Notes under the pieces: generated by a model
Told to the model about the DNA's origin: nothing
Database searches by the model: none
Seen by the model: the letters and a program-made list of their open reading frames with translations, nothing else
In this document: positions 41,401-51,096 of the stretch, piece after piece
Numbering within the stretch: the first letter of the stretch is position 1
Layout of the letters: each line of letters starts with the position of its first letter
Position numbers and translations under genes: made by a program
Source of the DNA: CAWCPR01 sp963797475
GTDB lineage: Bacteria > Chloroflexota > Anaerolineae > Anaerolineales > UBA4823
Length of the DNA stretch: 64,000 bases
Assembly (NCBI GenBank): GCA_963797475.1
Contig: CAWCPR010000001.1
Location: forward strand, 1,426,001-1,490,000
Reading direction: 5' to 3'

Positions 41401-43316
41401 GCCAGGCTATATTCCAGCGCGAAAAGTGCCGGCTGAGTATAAGCTGTATTGTGGATCAATTCCAACTCGCCGGTTTCCGGGAAGAGGACCCCTAGAAGCG
41501 GCTTTTCCAGATAAGGCTGTAGCAGCCTGCCGCACTCGTCCAGCGCCTTGCGAAACGTCGGCTGGGTTTCATAAAGCTCGCGACCCATGCCAGGGTACTG
41601 CGCTCCCTGGCCGGAAAACAGAAAAGCAATCCGGGGCTGGCGGGTGCTGGTCTGGTGGCCAGCTAAAAGGCCGGCGGGCTTATTTCCGGAGGCATAATCA
41701 GCCAGATTCACTTGGATGGCTTCGGTGGAATCCACCACCATCGCCAGGCGATCGGCAAAATGGTACCGGCCAAGGTTGGAAGTGAAGCAGACATCCGCGA
41801 CATTTTCATCCCTTTTGGTGAAATGCTGCCTGTAGCGGTTGGCGAGCTCCCGCAGAGCGGCTTCATTACGCGCGGAAAGGGTGAACAGGTGGAGCGGCCG
41901 TTCCACCCGAGTCTGAACATGTTCTTCGGAAGGCGCCTCTTCAACAATCACGTGAACATTCGTACCGCTGAATCCAAACGAACTGATCCCCGCGATGAGC
42001 TTTTTCTCATCCAAGTTCCACTGGGTGCGCTCGGTAGGGATTCGGATCTGAGAGAAATCTTCCCAAGTGATAAAAGGGTTGCGTTCCCGTAAATGCAGGT
42101 GGGGAGGAATTTCCCGGTGCTGTAAGGCCAAAACAGTTTTTATGACGCCCGCTACACCTGCCGCTGACTCGAGGTGACCCAGGTTGGTCTTCACCGAGCC
42201 GAGCATTAAAGGCGCCAATCGGTCCTGGCAATAAACACTGCCCAAAGCCTGGACTTCGATGGGATCTCCCAGGGCAGTGCCAGTGCCATGTGTTTCGATA
42301 TAGCTGACCTCTTCCGGCTCCACTCTGGCGTTCATCAAGGCGGCACGCAGCACCGCTTCCTGTGAAGGCCCATTGGGCGCGGTAAGGCCATTACTGCGCC
42401 CATCCTGGTTTACGGCCGAGCCTCGAATTACAGCCAGGATACGGTCGTGATCAGACAGGGCCCGGGAAAGCGGCTTCAGCGCCAACATGCCGCAACCCTC
42501 GCCGCGCACAAATCCATCCGCACCGGCATCGAATGTCTTGCAGCGGCCATCAGGTGCCATCAATTTCGCTTTTGAAAGGGTGATCGTCGCATCAGGGGTC
42601 AAGATTACATTCACCCCCCCGGCGAGTGCCAGGTCGCAATCCCCGTTCCGTAGGCTTTGAACAGCCAGGTGAATAGCAACCAGGGAAGAGGAACAAGCTG
42701 TGTCGATTGAAAGGCTTGGCCCTTGCGCGCCTAAAAAGTAAGAGAGACGCCCGGAGGCGATACTGTGAGCGCTCCCTGAGGCCAGGTAAGCGTCTATATC
42801 TCTATGCCCGGCCTGTACCATTAATTGGTAAAAATCGCTTCCGGAAATCCCTACGAAAACCCCAGTTTGACTACCCATAATCTCTTTCGGTGAACGGCCG
42901 GCGTTTTCCAATGCTTCCCAAGTAACTTCTAGCAGCAAGCGCTGCTGGGGATCCAAACTATTGGCTTCACGGGGAGATATGCCAAAAAACTCTGTGTCAA
43001 AGAGCTCCAATCTCTCGAGAAACCCTCCCCAGCGAGTGGCGACCTTTCCGGGCGCATCTGGATCTGGATCGAAAAAAGCAACATTATCCCATTTGGAGGT
43101 TGGGGTTTCGGTGATCGCGTCAATGCCCTGAGATAAAAGCGACCAGAAGGCTTCTGGCGAATCTGCCCCGCCGGGGAAGCGGCAAGCCATACCAATAATG
43201 GCCACTGGCGCATACTTCTCACGCTCAAGTGCTTCCAACCTTTCTTGCAGTTCGGCGGCTAGTAAAGCCAGGTGCTTGGGTGGGAGGGCGCTGATCCGTT
43301 CCAGGAAAGCAGTCAT
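38490..43316 (-). CDS. PKS module E: KS-AT-KR-ACP
   Basis: 1608 residues in one intact frame. KS (about 43200-41940) has DTACSSSL, ETHGTGT and KTNLGHLESAAG. AT (about 41650-40700) has GHSVGEY and HAFHSP, predicting malonyl-CoA. A structural KR half is followed by the catalytic KR (about 39740-39190) with YLITGGLGGLGLS, TLDDG (B-type, so a D-configured hydroxyl is expected), Ser in YFSSGAS and Tyr in GQGNYAAANAFMDA. ACP Ser is near residue 1515 in ELGLDSLMAVEL. The tail ends with the helix MTEEEIAALLIQKI. There is no DH, so this module should leave a beta-hydroxyl. Both ends overlap the neighbouring genes by four bases. Confidence 0.92.
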   Translation of the reverse strand: MTAFLERISALPPKHLALLAAELQERLEALEREKYAPVAIIGMACRFPGGADSPEAFWSLLSQGIDAITETPTSKWDNVAFFDPDPDAPGKVATRWGGFLERLELFDTEFFGISPREANSLDPQQRLLLEVTWEALENAGRSPKEIMGSQTGVFVGISGSDFYQLMVQAGHRDIDAYLASGSAHSIASGRLSYFLGAQGPSLSIDTACSSSLVAIHLAVQSLRNGDCDLALAGGVNVILTPDATITLSKAKLMAPDGRCKTFDAGADGFVRGEGCGMLALKPLSRALSDHDRILAVIRGSAVNQDGRSNGLTAPNGPSQEAVLRAALMNARVEPEEVSYIETHGTGTALGDPIEVQALGSVYCQDRLAPLMLGSVKTNLGHLESAAGVAGVIKTVLALQHREIPPHLHLRERNPFITWEDFSQIRIPTERTQWNLDEKKLIAGISSFGFSGTNVHVIVEEAPSEEHVQTRVERPLHLFTLSARNEAALRELANRYRQHFTKRDENVADVCFTSNLGRYHFADRLAMVVDSTEAIQVNLADYASGNKPAGLLAGHQTSTRQPRIAFLFSGQGAQYPGMGRELYETQPTFRKALDECGRLLQPYLEKPLLGVLFPETGELELIHNTAYTQPALFALEYSLAVLWQSWGINPAAVLGHSVGEYVAACVAGVFNLEEGLKLIAERGRLMGNLPPGGKMAAIFAPEDQVLAALSPYQERVSVAALNGLQHTVISGEWQVVTQVVETMGRRGVNARYLNVSHAFHSPLMEPILDEFETTARSVTFSDPRIDFLSNVTGTFSTQGQVARSEYWREHIRKPVRFVDSITALYKAGYRNFIEIGPNPVLLGMARRDLNEDLGVWLPSLRQGHSEWQQMLESLASLYVNGLEVDWEGFERDYTASGQRRRISLPTYPFQRERYWITQSGSTKSLPAALETTPAQHGLEDLLYKIQWIEKPRIDLFENETSEQTGVWLILSDQKGVGENLSSALTHSGIRIVQAFAGEKFELISPGQYRINPIVPADYQSLLSAAMMDGKQPLKGAIHLWALDQPSHDDMTVSDLERTQLLTCGSLLNLVQTLAASALPKPPRLWLVTQGAQPINNPPGSWTPASIAFSQAPVWGLSHVIAQEHPEFHCARLDLDPHISASDQTQELLAEILDPKPEEDQIAYRDQQRRVRRFERILDEDKKVVPSEIPIRAEASYLITGGLGGLGLSVAAWMVAKGARYLILMGRSDPSPEAREAVLQMEAKGAQVLILRGDVSQPKSLADCIEEAEAITQPLRGIIHAAGTLDDGVLLHQTWERFKGVMAPKISGSWNLHQATSEKPLDFCVYFSSGASVLGSPGQGNYAAANAFMDALAHYRAAQGHPTVSINWGAWAEVGMAARQKDVINTSRDNLSPEEGLKALEWALSMDSYFKLPYRIQFSVIKVNWPNYFRQLSFRPAPALLEKLWKEVARTEQSISQNKEELSGGSDFLKALAAVPSKKRFAALVTQIRKQTAQVLGIDSKKSIDLDLPLHELGLDSLMAVELRNKLSNLVNHPLPATLLFEYPTVRALAGFLVTILFPSLASPVLEQEIAFPTSPTEQGSETADLEQMTEEEIAALLIQKISNINRSFE

Positions 43317-46300
43317 TTTTCCGCCTTGGCTCGAGCTGAAAGGAGACGCTCAACTTCTTCATTGGGCAGCTCCTCCAGGGATGCCAGGAAATCGCCTAGG
43401 CTTTCGGATTTCTTCCCACTTCCCGGTGAGCCGCTGGCCTCCCGCGCCAACAGCTGCCGTGCCAGATACCCGGCGATTGCATCCACAGTGGGGTAGTCGA
43501 ATACCAGGCTGGCAGGTAAGCTCCGTTCGAGGTCGATTCCAGTGCTTAGAAGATTGCGTAACTCGACCGCCATAAGAGAGTCGAGGCCCATTTCATTGAG
43601 AGGTTTCTGCAGGTCAATAATTTCTCCCGCGTCCAGACCAAGCACTTTAACCACTTTTCCAGTTATAAAGGAGAGCAGCAAATCATATTGTTGGTTAGGA
43701 GGTGTCTTGTCCAGGCTGGCGCGGAAGCTTTCTGGCACGGCCCGGTATATTTCTTGGGCCTGGGCAGGAGCAACCTGGAGTTCGGATTGGGCCAAGTTCG
43801 CCAGCCAGCGAGGAGGTTGTCCGCCTTTGTATTGGCGCAGGAATTGGCTCCAATCGATCGGAAGCACAGCCACTTGTGCTATCTCCTGGGAGATGAGCAG
43901 TTCTAAGATCTGTAAACCGTCCTGGGGAGAGATGGTTCGAATCCCCTGGAGCTCTACTCGTTCACCAACCTTTCGCTCGGCGGCTGAACCAACCTCGGCC
44001 CAGACGCCCCAGTTAATACTCAGGGCCGGCAACCCCTGAGCCTTGCGGAAATGGGCCAGAGCATCCAGGAAAGTGTTGGCAGCCGCATGGTTCCCCTGTC
44101 CCGGGGAGCCCAGCAGAGCCGCGGTGGACGAGAAGAGAACGAAGAAATCCAGTGCTTTACCGGAGGTGAGGCGATGCAAGATCCAGGCGCCATCTACCTT
44201 GGGGGCCATAACCCGGGCAAAGCGCTCCCAATCCTGGCGTATCAAAGCACCATCTTCAAGGACGCCAGCTGAATGAATGACCCCTTTTAGGGGCGGCATT
44301 GTGCTCTCCATTTCAGCAAACACATGGGCAACCTGTTCATACTGGGAGATATCAACCTGGTAAATATGCACCTGCGCGCCAGCCTTTTCCATCTCCGCAA
44401 GGTCGGCTCGGGCGCCTCCGGAGGGTTCATTGCGTCCTAATAACACAAGGTGTCGGGCGCCCCGTGAAACCAGTCGGCGGGCGACAAGCAATCCCAACCC
44501 AGAAAGGCCGCCGGTGATCAAGTAAGTGCCTTCAGGTTGCGGTTTGTAAAACGGTATTACAGTGCCCTCTATATTGCCATCTACCTGGGCGACAACAATT
44601 TTACCAATGTGTTTGGCCTGCGACATGGTGCGGAACGCGGCGGCAGTTTCTTCCAGAGCGAAGACCTGCACTGGTAATGGAGCATACTTCCCAATCTGTA
44701 TTCCATTAATAGTTTCGTGGAATAATGCCTGCACCTCTGCTGGGGAAGTTTTCATCTGATTTGCCAGGTCGATGATATGATAAGAGGCTCGCGGTTTTAA
44801 GCGAACCACTTGTTCGGAAGTCCAGATTTCTTGCTTGCCAAGCTCAAGGAACCGGCCCTCCTCTGCTAGTGTGGACAGGCTGGCAGGAATGAAATCGCCC
44901 GCTAAAGAGTTAAGCACAACATCTACACCCTGTCCATGTGTGATCTCCATAATCTCTATGGCGAAATCCAACGAGCGAGAATTTAGCACGTGATGAACCC
45001 CTAGGGACTTTAGATAAGCTCGCTTGGCAGGACTGCCTGCTGTCCCAAATATCTCAGCCCCAGCGTTCATAGCGATCTGCACAGCAGCCTGGCCTACGCC
45101 TCCTGCAGCAGCGTGGATCAGGACGCGCTCTCCAGCTTTGATTTTGGCCATTCGATTCAGGGCATAAATTGCGGTCATAAACGCCAAAGGGAGTGCTGCT
45201 GCCTGGGTCAAATTCAAATTAGTCGGCAGAGGAGCAACCATATCGGCATTGACTGTGGTGAACGTCGCGAAACCACCATTTACAACAGCGACTACCGGAT
45301 CGCCTGGGGAAAATCCTTCAACCCCCTCGCCTACTGTAATGATCTTTCCGGAGCATTCACTGCCGAGTGGTTCCGGGTCGTCTCGCACGGCCAAGGCATT
45401 TAACACATCCCGAAAGTTCAAACCGGCTGCCAGAACCCGAATTTCCACCTGCCCTCGCCCGGGAGGGATGCGCTCGCTGGTGACGAAGGCCAGATCATCT
45501 AACACGCCGCTGCCAGTCGTCACCAGGTGGACAGATTTAACTTCCGGATCTCGCCATGAAACTTCCAGGCTTTTCCGGACCAGACGGGCTGCAAAGCGTT
45601 GTCCTCGGCGGTAAACGATCTTTTCCTCATCGTAAGCAGCGTCGAGTTCTAATCTGAGCTGCTTTGTCTGGTCATCCAAGGAATCCCTGGGATCCAGGTC
45701 AATCAACGTGCAACGGTACTCAGGATGCTCGAGCTCGATTACCCTCCCCAGCCCCCACACAGGCGCCTGTTCGAAGGAATTCAAAATTTGCGGCCCGACG
45801 CTCTCGAGTGACTGGGCGCCGCGTGTAATGACCCACAGGCGAGGAGCATCCAAGCCCATCCCCAGAGCTTGAACCAGGTGCAGGAGGCTGCCGGTGCTGA
45901 AAGACTGCCCCGCCTCCAAAGAGACAAACGGTTCCATATCCCCTTCCATCGGGGTAGGGAGATCCAGGCTCCACAGGTGGAAGATACCGGTCAGCGGTTT
46001 CCCCAGATCGGTAAGGAGTTGGGAAAACTGGCCGCTTTCAACCGGGTTAAGTCGCCATTTACCCTGTGCAACTCGTTGAAAACCCTCCCCGGGGTAAACC
46101 AGGCTGCAGCCCTGCCCGTCTGCGCGCAGCTTTGCAGCCAGCTTTTCGCCGAGCCCGCTTTTGTCGGCAAAGACAAGCCATTCGCCTGCCGGCGTTTCAG
46201 AAGACCTCCCTATTTTAGAAGATCGGGCCAGGAATATTCGCTCCTGGGTGAGAGCCGTAACCTCAGGCAAGACCACCGAGTCAGCAAAACCGGTCTCTGA

Positions 46301-49300
46301 CAAAACGCTTAGCCACCCGGAGGGTGAGAGCAAAGGAGAGGATTTTCGAAGATCCAAGTCAGTAAAGCGCCACCAGCCGTCTGTCAATCCAAAAGTGATG
46401 TCAATCCAACGCTCGAGACCCGTGACTTCAAGCAGCAGAAGAAGTCCACCAGGGGCGAGCAGCTTTTGTACCTGACTCAGGCTCTGCTCCAGATCCTGGG
46501 TGGCATGCAAAACATTGGCTGCTATTACTAGATCATAGCTACTGGATTCGAAACCTTGCTCCAGTGGATCTTTTTCGATATCCAGAACGCGGAAATCCAT
46601 AAAAGGCTTCTTGAACTTCTGGCGGGCGCGGGCGACGAAGGATGGGGCAATGTCGGTAAAGGTATAGTGGCTGGTATCCGCGTTCAGCATTGGCAGTACA
46701 AAAGAGGTTGTCCCACCAGTCCCACCGCCGATCTCTAAAATTCGCAGGTACTGCCCCGCTGGCAGACTATCCAGAATCGCCTGTACGCTTTCCCGAACCA
46801 GGCCATTAAAGGTTTTTGCCTCAGCAGTTCCCTGGTAAATTTGTTCTGCCAGATCGAAAGAGCCATCTGGGAAGAGAAGCTGCAGTGGATCGGTCTCCCC
46901 AGTAAGCGCTTTGTGGAGTTCGGCTCCGCAACGTGCTGTGATGGAAAGCTGCGGCGAGCCGGGGAATTGTCTGTCCAGTTCATCCAGTTGGGGTTGCAAA
47001 TCCACCGCTTTTGGATTGTAACAAACCTCCCATGTACTGCCCATCTGGTTTAATATCTCTTCTTCGACCAGGATTGCCAACAGCCGGTTCAGGAGCCGCA
47101 GATGCTGATTGGAGATGTGGAGCTGTCCAGCCAATTCTTCAGTAGTAAATCGTTGGCCCACAACAGGCTGCCAGCCGAGGGCTTTAAAGGCGAATAGGAT
47201 ATAACCGGCGCTGACCGCCTCCAGCCGGGTAACCAGGGCATGGTGGGCTTCCAGGTCATATTCAGCACTTAAAACTTGGAAGAATTGCGCTAACTGTTCA
47301 CTCAGCGCATTCAAAGTAGGGACTGTTTGTGTGCTGGTAAAGCCTTCAAAAGGCTGTGGCTGCCAATCGATTTGGTAAAGGCAGTCTTCTAAGGGAATTC
47401 GATGCGACAAAGGCTTTTGAGCTTGAGTGCTGCGTTTTAACCTCAGGCCTTTTAATGCTGCGGATAGATCTCCTGCGTCAGTAGCAATATAAACATCGGC
47501 TACCAGTGTAGCGGGGTGTGGGTCATCAACCGTGTAAAGCACCACTTGGCCCCAGGCCTCGACGCCTGGCGAGCGATAAAAATCTAAGCTATCGATAGCG
47601 ACTGGGAGATAAGTAGCATCGGCTGTCCACTCATTGGGAAGAGCTTCTTCAACAATTTGGAGGCAGGCATCGAACAAGGCAGGGTGCAGGCGGAACTGGT
47701 CCGCTTGTGCGGATTGGCTGTCGTCCAGGCAAACCTTGGCCAGTGCCTCTCCCTCCCTTCGCCAAATATTGGTGACCCTTCGTAGGGCTGGGCCCAGTTG
47801 AATACTCCTGCTTTCCAGTCGCTGGTAATGCAGGTTGGGCTCGACTGTTTCCCCACAGCGTGCCTGGATCTCACGAATTAAAATAGGCCCCGGAGCAGCA
47901 TGAGGATCAAGCGCCTTCATCCTGCCACTAAAATGTAAAACCCAAGCACCAGACGTTGACCCGGTTCCCTGACTAAAAATCTTCAGCGAAGTATTCCCCT
48001 TTCCATCGGGCGACAAGATGGTTTGAATAACTTTTCCCTCTTCTTCGTCAAAACGTACAGGGTCCTGGATCACCAGGTCTTCCAGGGTACACGGGTCAGG
48101 GCCTAATAAATCCTTCGCTGCCTGCAAAGCGATTTCCAAATAGCCCGTGGCAGGTAGAAGAACTTGGCCGTGAACGCGGTGATCATTCAGGAACGGAAAA
48201 GAGCTTGGGTGAAGCAAAACTGTATATTGTTGCTCCTTCAGTGGGGAGCTCACCCTTTCACCCAATAGCGATTGGGATCTCCCACCCGGCAAGTAATGGA
48301 ATGGATTGGTAAGAGCCCGGTCAGGGAGCCAATAACGTTTGTGTTGGAATGGATATGTTGGCAGCGCCAGGCGATGGCGCAAGCCTTGGGCGGCATACTC
48401 CCGGTCAAAACCTGCCCAATCCACCTGAGCCCCATACCTGTACAAGCTCGCAAGGCTGGATAGAAGTGTTTGCCAGTCGTCAAAATCTTTGCGTATGGAG
48501 GGAAGCCAGATGCCAGCTCCTTCAGGCAAACATCGTTGGCCCATGGCAATCAGAGTTGGCGTGGGGCCTACCTCAAGAAAGACTGCGAACCCTAATTTAT
48601 GCAGTGCATGCATCCCGTCCTCAAAGCGCACCGGCTGTCGCACATGCCGCACCCAGTAATCGGCGCGGGCTGCCTCGGTCCCCAAAGCCGGATTTCCGGT
48701 CAAGTTGGAAATGAACTGAATACGAGGCGCCTGATAAGAGATCTCTTCTGCAGCGTGGGCAAACTCCTCCAGGATGGGATCAACGAGCGGAGAATGAAAT
48801 GCATGAGAAACCGCCAGCGGTCGCGATTTTATTCCTTGAGCGTGGAGGGCATCCAGAAGGCGCTGAACCTCTGCCCCAGCACCGGAAATTACGATATTTC
48901 CCGGGCCATTTATGGCAGCGATAGCCACTTGATCCTGGAACGGACCCAAGGCGGCTGAAATGGTGGCTTCATTCGTAAATACCGCTGCCATCCTGCCGCC
49001 AGGCGGCAACCCGCTCATCAACCGGCCGCGTGTGGCGATCAACGCCAACCCATCTTCCAAGCTGAAGATCCCAGCCAGGCAGGCTGCCACATATTCCCCT
49101 ACGCTGTGGCCCATTACCGCAGTTGGTTCAATTCCCCACGAACGCCATAATTCTGCCAGTGAATACTCTATTGCGAACAGCGCCGGTTGGGTGTAAGCAG
49201 TATCCTCCAGCAACTTCTCGCCAACTTCACGATTATCCTGGAATAGGACAGATAACAAAGGCCGCTCCAGATGGGGCTGTAGGATTGCTTCGCAGTGTTC

Positions 49301-51085
49301 CAGCGTGCGGCGAAAGATTGGTTGAGTATCATACAGCTGGCGGCCCATGCCTAAATATTGAGAACCCTGGCCAGTGAATAGGAAGGCGAGCCGCGGCCGA
49401 TCAATCGTTTCAACTTTTCCACTCAAAACACCACTGGTGTCCTGTCCATTTATGAAGGCCGAGAGCTTTTCCTGAGCTTGCGATGTCGATGAAGCAATAA
49501 TAGCCAGGCGGTGAGAGAAATGCGCTCGCCCCTGGTTGGCTGACCAGGCAACATCCTCCAGGGAAACTTCCGGATGTTCCAAGAGGTGGCCGCTGAACCG
49601 GGAGGCAAGATCTTTCAATGCCGTATTATTTTGAGCAGCAAGCGCCAGAAGATGTAGTGGGCGGTCTGTCCCTGCCATCACGTGTTGGGATGTGGGCGCT
49701 TCCGCAACGATTACATGAACATTAGTCCCACTGAAGCCGAAAGAGCTGACTCCGCCAACTCGTCTTGTCGTTTTTTCCCAGGGAGTTAGCCGGATAGGCA
49801 CCTTCAGGGGTAAGTTTTTCCAATTTACGTGCGGGCTTGGCTGTTCGAAATGCAGGTTAGGAGGGATAGCGCGATGCTTGATGGCCAGAACCAGCTTGAT
49901 CATGCCGGCAACGCCGGCTGCTGATTCCAAATGACCAAGGTTGGTTTTCACCGCACCAATGAACAATGGATTGTCGGGCGAGTGGCCTTCTGCAAAAACA
50001 TTTCCCAAAGCCTGGAGCTCGATGGGGTCGCCGAGGGAGGTCCCAGTGCCGTGCGCTTCCACAAAATCAACTTCCCCAGGAGAAATCCCGGCGTTCAGCA
50101 ATGCATCGCGAAACACCTGCTCTTGGGCTGGTCCATTTGGAGCTGTCAGCCCGCTGCTGGCCCCATCCTGGTTTACTGCCGATCCCAGAATTACGCCGTG
50201 GATGTTATCACCGTCTATAAGCGCGTCGCTGAGGCGTTTCAACACCACCATCCCACAGCCTTCCCCACGCACAAACCCGTCTGCACGGGCATCGAAGGTC
50301 TTACAGCGACCATCTGGAGCCATAAAGTGGAATTTCGAAAGAGCAATATTACCTTCTGGCGACAGGATTGCGTTCGAGCCGCCAACCAGGGCCAAGCCGC
50401 ATTCCCCACTCCGTAGGCTTAATACTGCCATATGGACTGCTACCAACGAAGAAGAACAAGCCGTATCGATGGAAATACTGGGCCCCTGTAAACCGAGCAC
50501 GTAAGAAATCCGCCCAGAGGCGAGGCTGTGACCAGTGCCAGAGCCATAATAAGTGTCGATGGAGGCAATACCACCATCCGCTAGTTGGAGCTGCTGGTAG
50601 TCGTTGTTGACAATACCCACAAATACTCCAGTTCGGCTGCCCGCCAGCCGGTCAGGCGCTTGCCCGGCGTTCTCCAGGGCTTCCCAGGTCACCTCTAATA
50701 ACATGCGTTGCTGTGGATCCATGCTCGAGGCTTCCCGCGGGGAAATGCCAAAAAACTGCGGGTCGAAATGGGCGACATTCTCGACAAAGCCACCCCAGCG
50801 GGTGGACATTTTCCCAGGCACATCCGGGTCCGGGTCATAAAGAGCATCGATATCCCACCGGTCAGCAGGGACTTCAGTAATTGCATCAACACCATCTTCA
50901 ATGAGCTGCCAGAAGGCCTCAGGGTCGTTCGCGCCTCCGGGGAAGCGGCAACTCATCCCGATAATTGCAATAGGTTCACGCCTGGCTTGTTCTACAGCCT
51001 CCAGCCTGGCTTCCATTTTCGCAATGGCCAGGTAAGCCTGTTTAAGGGGAGATAAATTCGATGCGCTTTGTGAAGAAAAATCCAT
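43313..51085 (-). CDS. PKS module D: KS-AT-DH-MT-ER-KR-ACP
   Basis: 2590 residues, the longest intact gene here. KS (about 50980-49690) has DTACSSSL and EAHGTGT. AT (about 49400-48500) has GHSVGEY and HAFHSP, malonyl type. DH (about 48290-47400) has NDHRVHGQVLLPATG. The C-methyltransferase (about 47250-46300) has ILEIGGGTGGTT, FTDIAPSF and VIAANVLHAT. ER (about 45500-44560) has GLNFRDVL and LIHAAAGGVGQAAVQ. KR (about 44530-43950) has YLITGGLSGLGLL, with GQGNHAAANTFLDA where the catalytic Tyr is His. ACP Ser is near residue 2503. Taken at face value the module adds a malonate unit, methylates the alpha carbon and reduces it; the His for Tyr change leaves the ketoreduction step open. Docking helix at the end: SLEELPNEEVERLL. 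It overlaps module E by four bases. Confidence 0.92.
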   Translation of the reverse strand: MDFSSQSASNLSPLKQAYLAIAKMEARLEAVEQARREPIAIIGMSCRFPGGANDPEAFWQLIEDGVDAITEVPADRWDIDALYDPDPDVPGKMSTRWGGFVENVAHFDPQFFGISPREASSMDPQQRMLLEVTWEALENAGQAPDRLAGSRTGVFVGIVNNDYQQLQLADGGIASIDTYYGSGTGHSLASGRISYVLGLQGPSISIDTACSSSLVAVHMAVLSLRSGECGLALVGGSNAILSPEGNIALSKFHFMAPDGRCKTFDARADGFVRGEGCGMVVLKRLSDALIDGDNIHGVILGSAVNQDGASSGLTAPNGPAQEQVFRDALLNAGISPGEVDFVEAHGTGTSLGDPIELQALGNVFAEGHSPDNPLFIGAVKTNLGHLESAAGVAGMIKLVLAIKHRAIPPNLHFEQPSPHVNWKNLPLKVPIRLTPWEKTTRRVGGVSSFGFSGTNVHVIVAEAPTSQHVMAGTDRPLHLLALAAQNNTALKDLASRFSGHLLEHPEVSLEDVAWSANQGRAHFSHRLAIIASSTSQAQEKLSAFINGQDTSGVLSGKVETIDRPRLAFLFTGQGSQYLGMGRQLYDTQPIFRRTLEHCEAILQPHLERPLLSVLFQDNREVGEKLLEDTAYTQPALFAIEYSLAELWRSWGIEPTAVMGHSVGEYVAACLAGIFSLEDGLALIATRGRLMSGLPPGGRMAAVFTNEATISAALGPFQDQVAIAAINGPGNIVISGAGAEVQRLLDALHAQGIKSRPLAVSHAFHSPLVDPILEEFAHAAEEISYQAPRIQFISNLTGNPALGTEAARADYWVRHVRQPVRFEDGMHALHKLGFAVFLEVGPTPTLIAMGQRCLPEGAGIWLPSIRKDFDDWQTLLSSLASLYRYGAQVDWAGFDREYAAQGLRHRLALPTYPFQHKRYWLPDRALTNPFHYLPGGRSQSLLGERVSSPLKEQQYTVLLHPSSFPFLNDHRVHGQVLLPATGYLEIALQAAKDLLGPDPCTLEDLVIQDPVRFDEEEGKVIQTILSPDGKGNTSLKIFSQGTGSTSGAWVLHFSGRMKALDPHAAPGPILIREIQARCGETVEPNLHYQRLESRSIQLGPALRRVTNIWRREGEALAKVCLDDSQSAQADQFRLHPALFDACLQIVEEALPNEWTADATYLPVAIDSLDFYRSPGVEAWGQVVLYTVDDPHPATLVADVYIATDAGDLSAALKGLRLKRSTQAQKPLSHRIPLEDCLYQIDWQPQPFEGFTSTQTVPTLNALSEQLAQFFQVLSAEYDLEAHHALVTRLEAVSAGYILFAFKALGWQPVVGQRFTTEELAGQLHISNQHLRLLNRLLAILVEEEILNQMGSTWEVCYNPKAVDLQPQLDELDRQFPGSPQLSITARCGAELHKALTGETDPLQLLFPDGSFDLAEQIYQGTAEAKTFNGLVRESVQAILDSLPAGQYLRILEIGGGTGGTTSFVLPMLNADTSHYTFTDIAPSFVARARQKFKKPFMDFRVLDIEKDPLEQGFESSSYDLVIAANVLHATQDLEQSLSQVQKLLAPGGLLLLLEVTGLERWIDITFGLTDGWWRFTDLDLRKSSPLLSPSGWLSVLSETGFADSVVLPEVTALTQERIFLARSSKIGRSSETPAGEWLVFADKSGLGEKLAAKLRADGQGCSLVYPGEGFQRVAQGKWRLNPVESGQFSQLLTDLGKPLTGIFHLWSLDLPTPMEGDMEPFVSLEAGQSFSTGSLLHLVQALGMGLDAPRLWVITRGAQSLESVGPQILNSFEQAPVWGLGRVIELEHPEYRCTLIDLDPRDSLDDQTKQLRLELDAAYDEEKIVYRRGQRFAARLVRKSLEVSWRDPEVKSVHLVTTGSGVLDDLAFVTSERIPPGRGQVEIRVLAAGLNFRDVLNALAVRDDPEPLGSECSGKIITVGEGVEGFSPGDPVVAVVNGGFATFTTVNADMVAPLPTNLNLTQAAALPLAFMTAIYALNRMAKIKAGERVLIHAAAGGVGQAAVQIAMNAGAEIFGTAGSPAKRAYLKSLGVHHVLNSRSLDFAIEIMEITHGQGVDVVLNSLAGDFIPASLSTLAEEGRFLELGKQEIWTSEQVVRLKPRASYHIIDLANQMKTSPAEVQALFHETINGIQIGKYAPLPVQVFALEETAAAFRTMSQAKHIGKIVVAQVDGNIEGTVIPFYKPQPEGTYLITGGLSGLGLLVARRLVSRGARHLVLLGRNEPSGGARADLAEMEKAGAQVHIYQVDISQYEQVAHVFAEMESTMPPLKGVIHSAGVLEDGALIRQDWERFARVMAPKVDGAWILHRLTSGKALDFFVLFSSTAALLGSPGQGNHAAANTFLDALAHFRKAQGLPALSINWGVWAEVGSAAERKVGERVELQGIRTISPQDGLQILELLISQEIAQVAVLPIDWSQFLRQYKGGQPPRWLANLAQSELQVAPAQAQEIYRAVPESFRASLDKTPPNQQYDLLLSFITGKVVKVLGLDAGEIIDLQKPLNEMGLDSLMAVELRNLLSTGIDLERSLPASLVFDYPTVDAIAGYLARQLLAREASGSPGSGKKSESLGDFLASLEELPNEEVERLLSARAKAEK

Positions 51086-51096
51086 AGGTTTGTTGC

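Noticed and set aside
43198..43575. Long plus-strand ORFs opposite the PKS genes (for example 43198-43575, 49941-50504, 52570-53109)
   Set aside because: They mirror conserved KS/AT/ACP coding sequence on the other strand, have no homologous features I recognise, and recur at equivalent places in each module.
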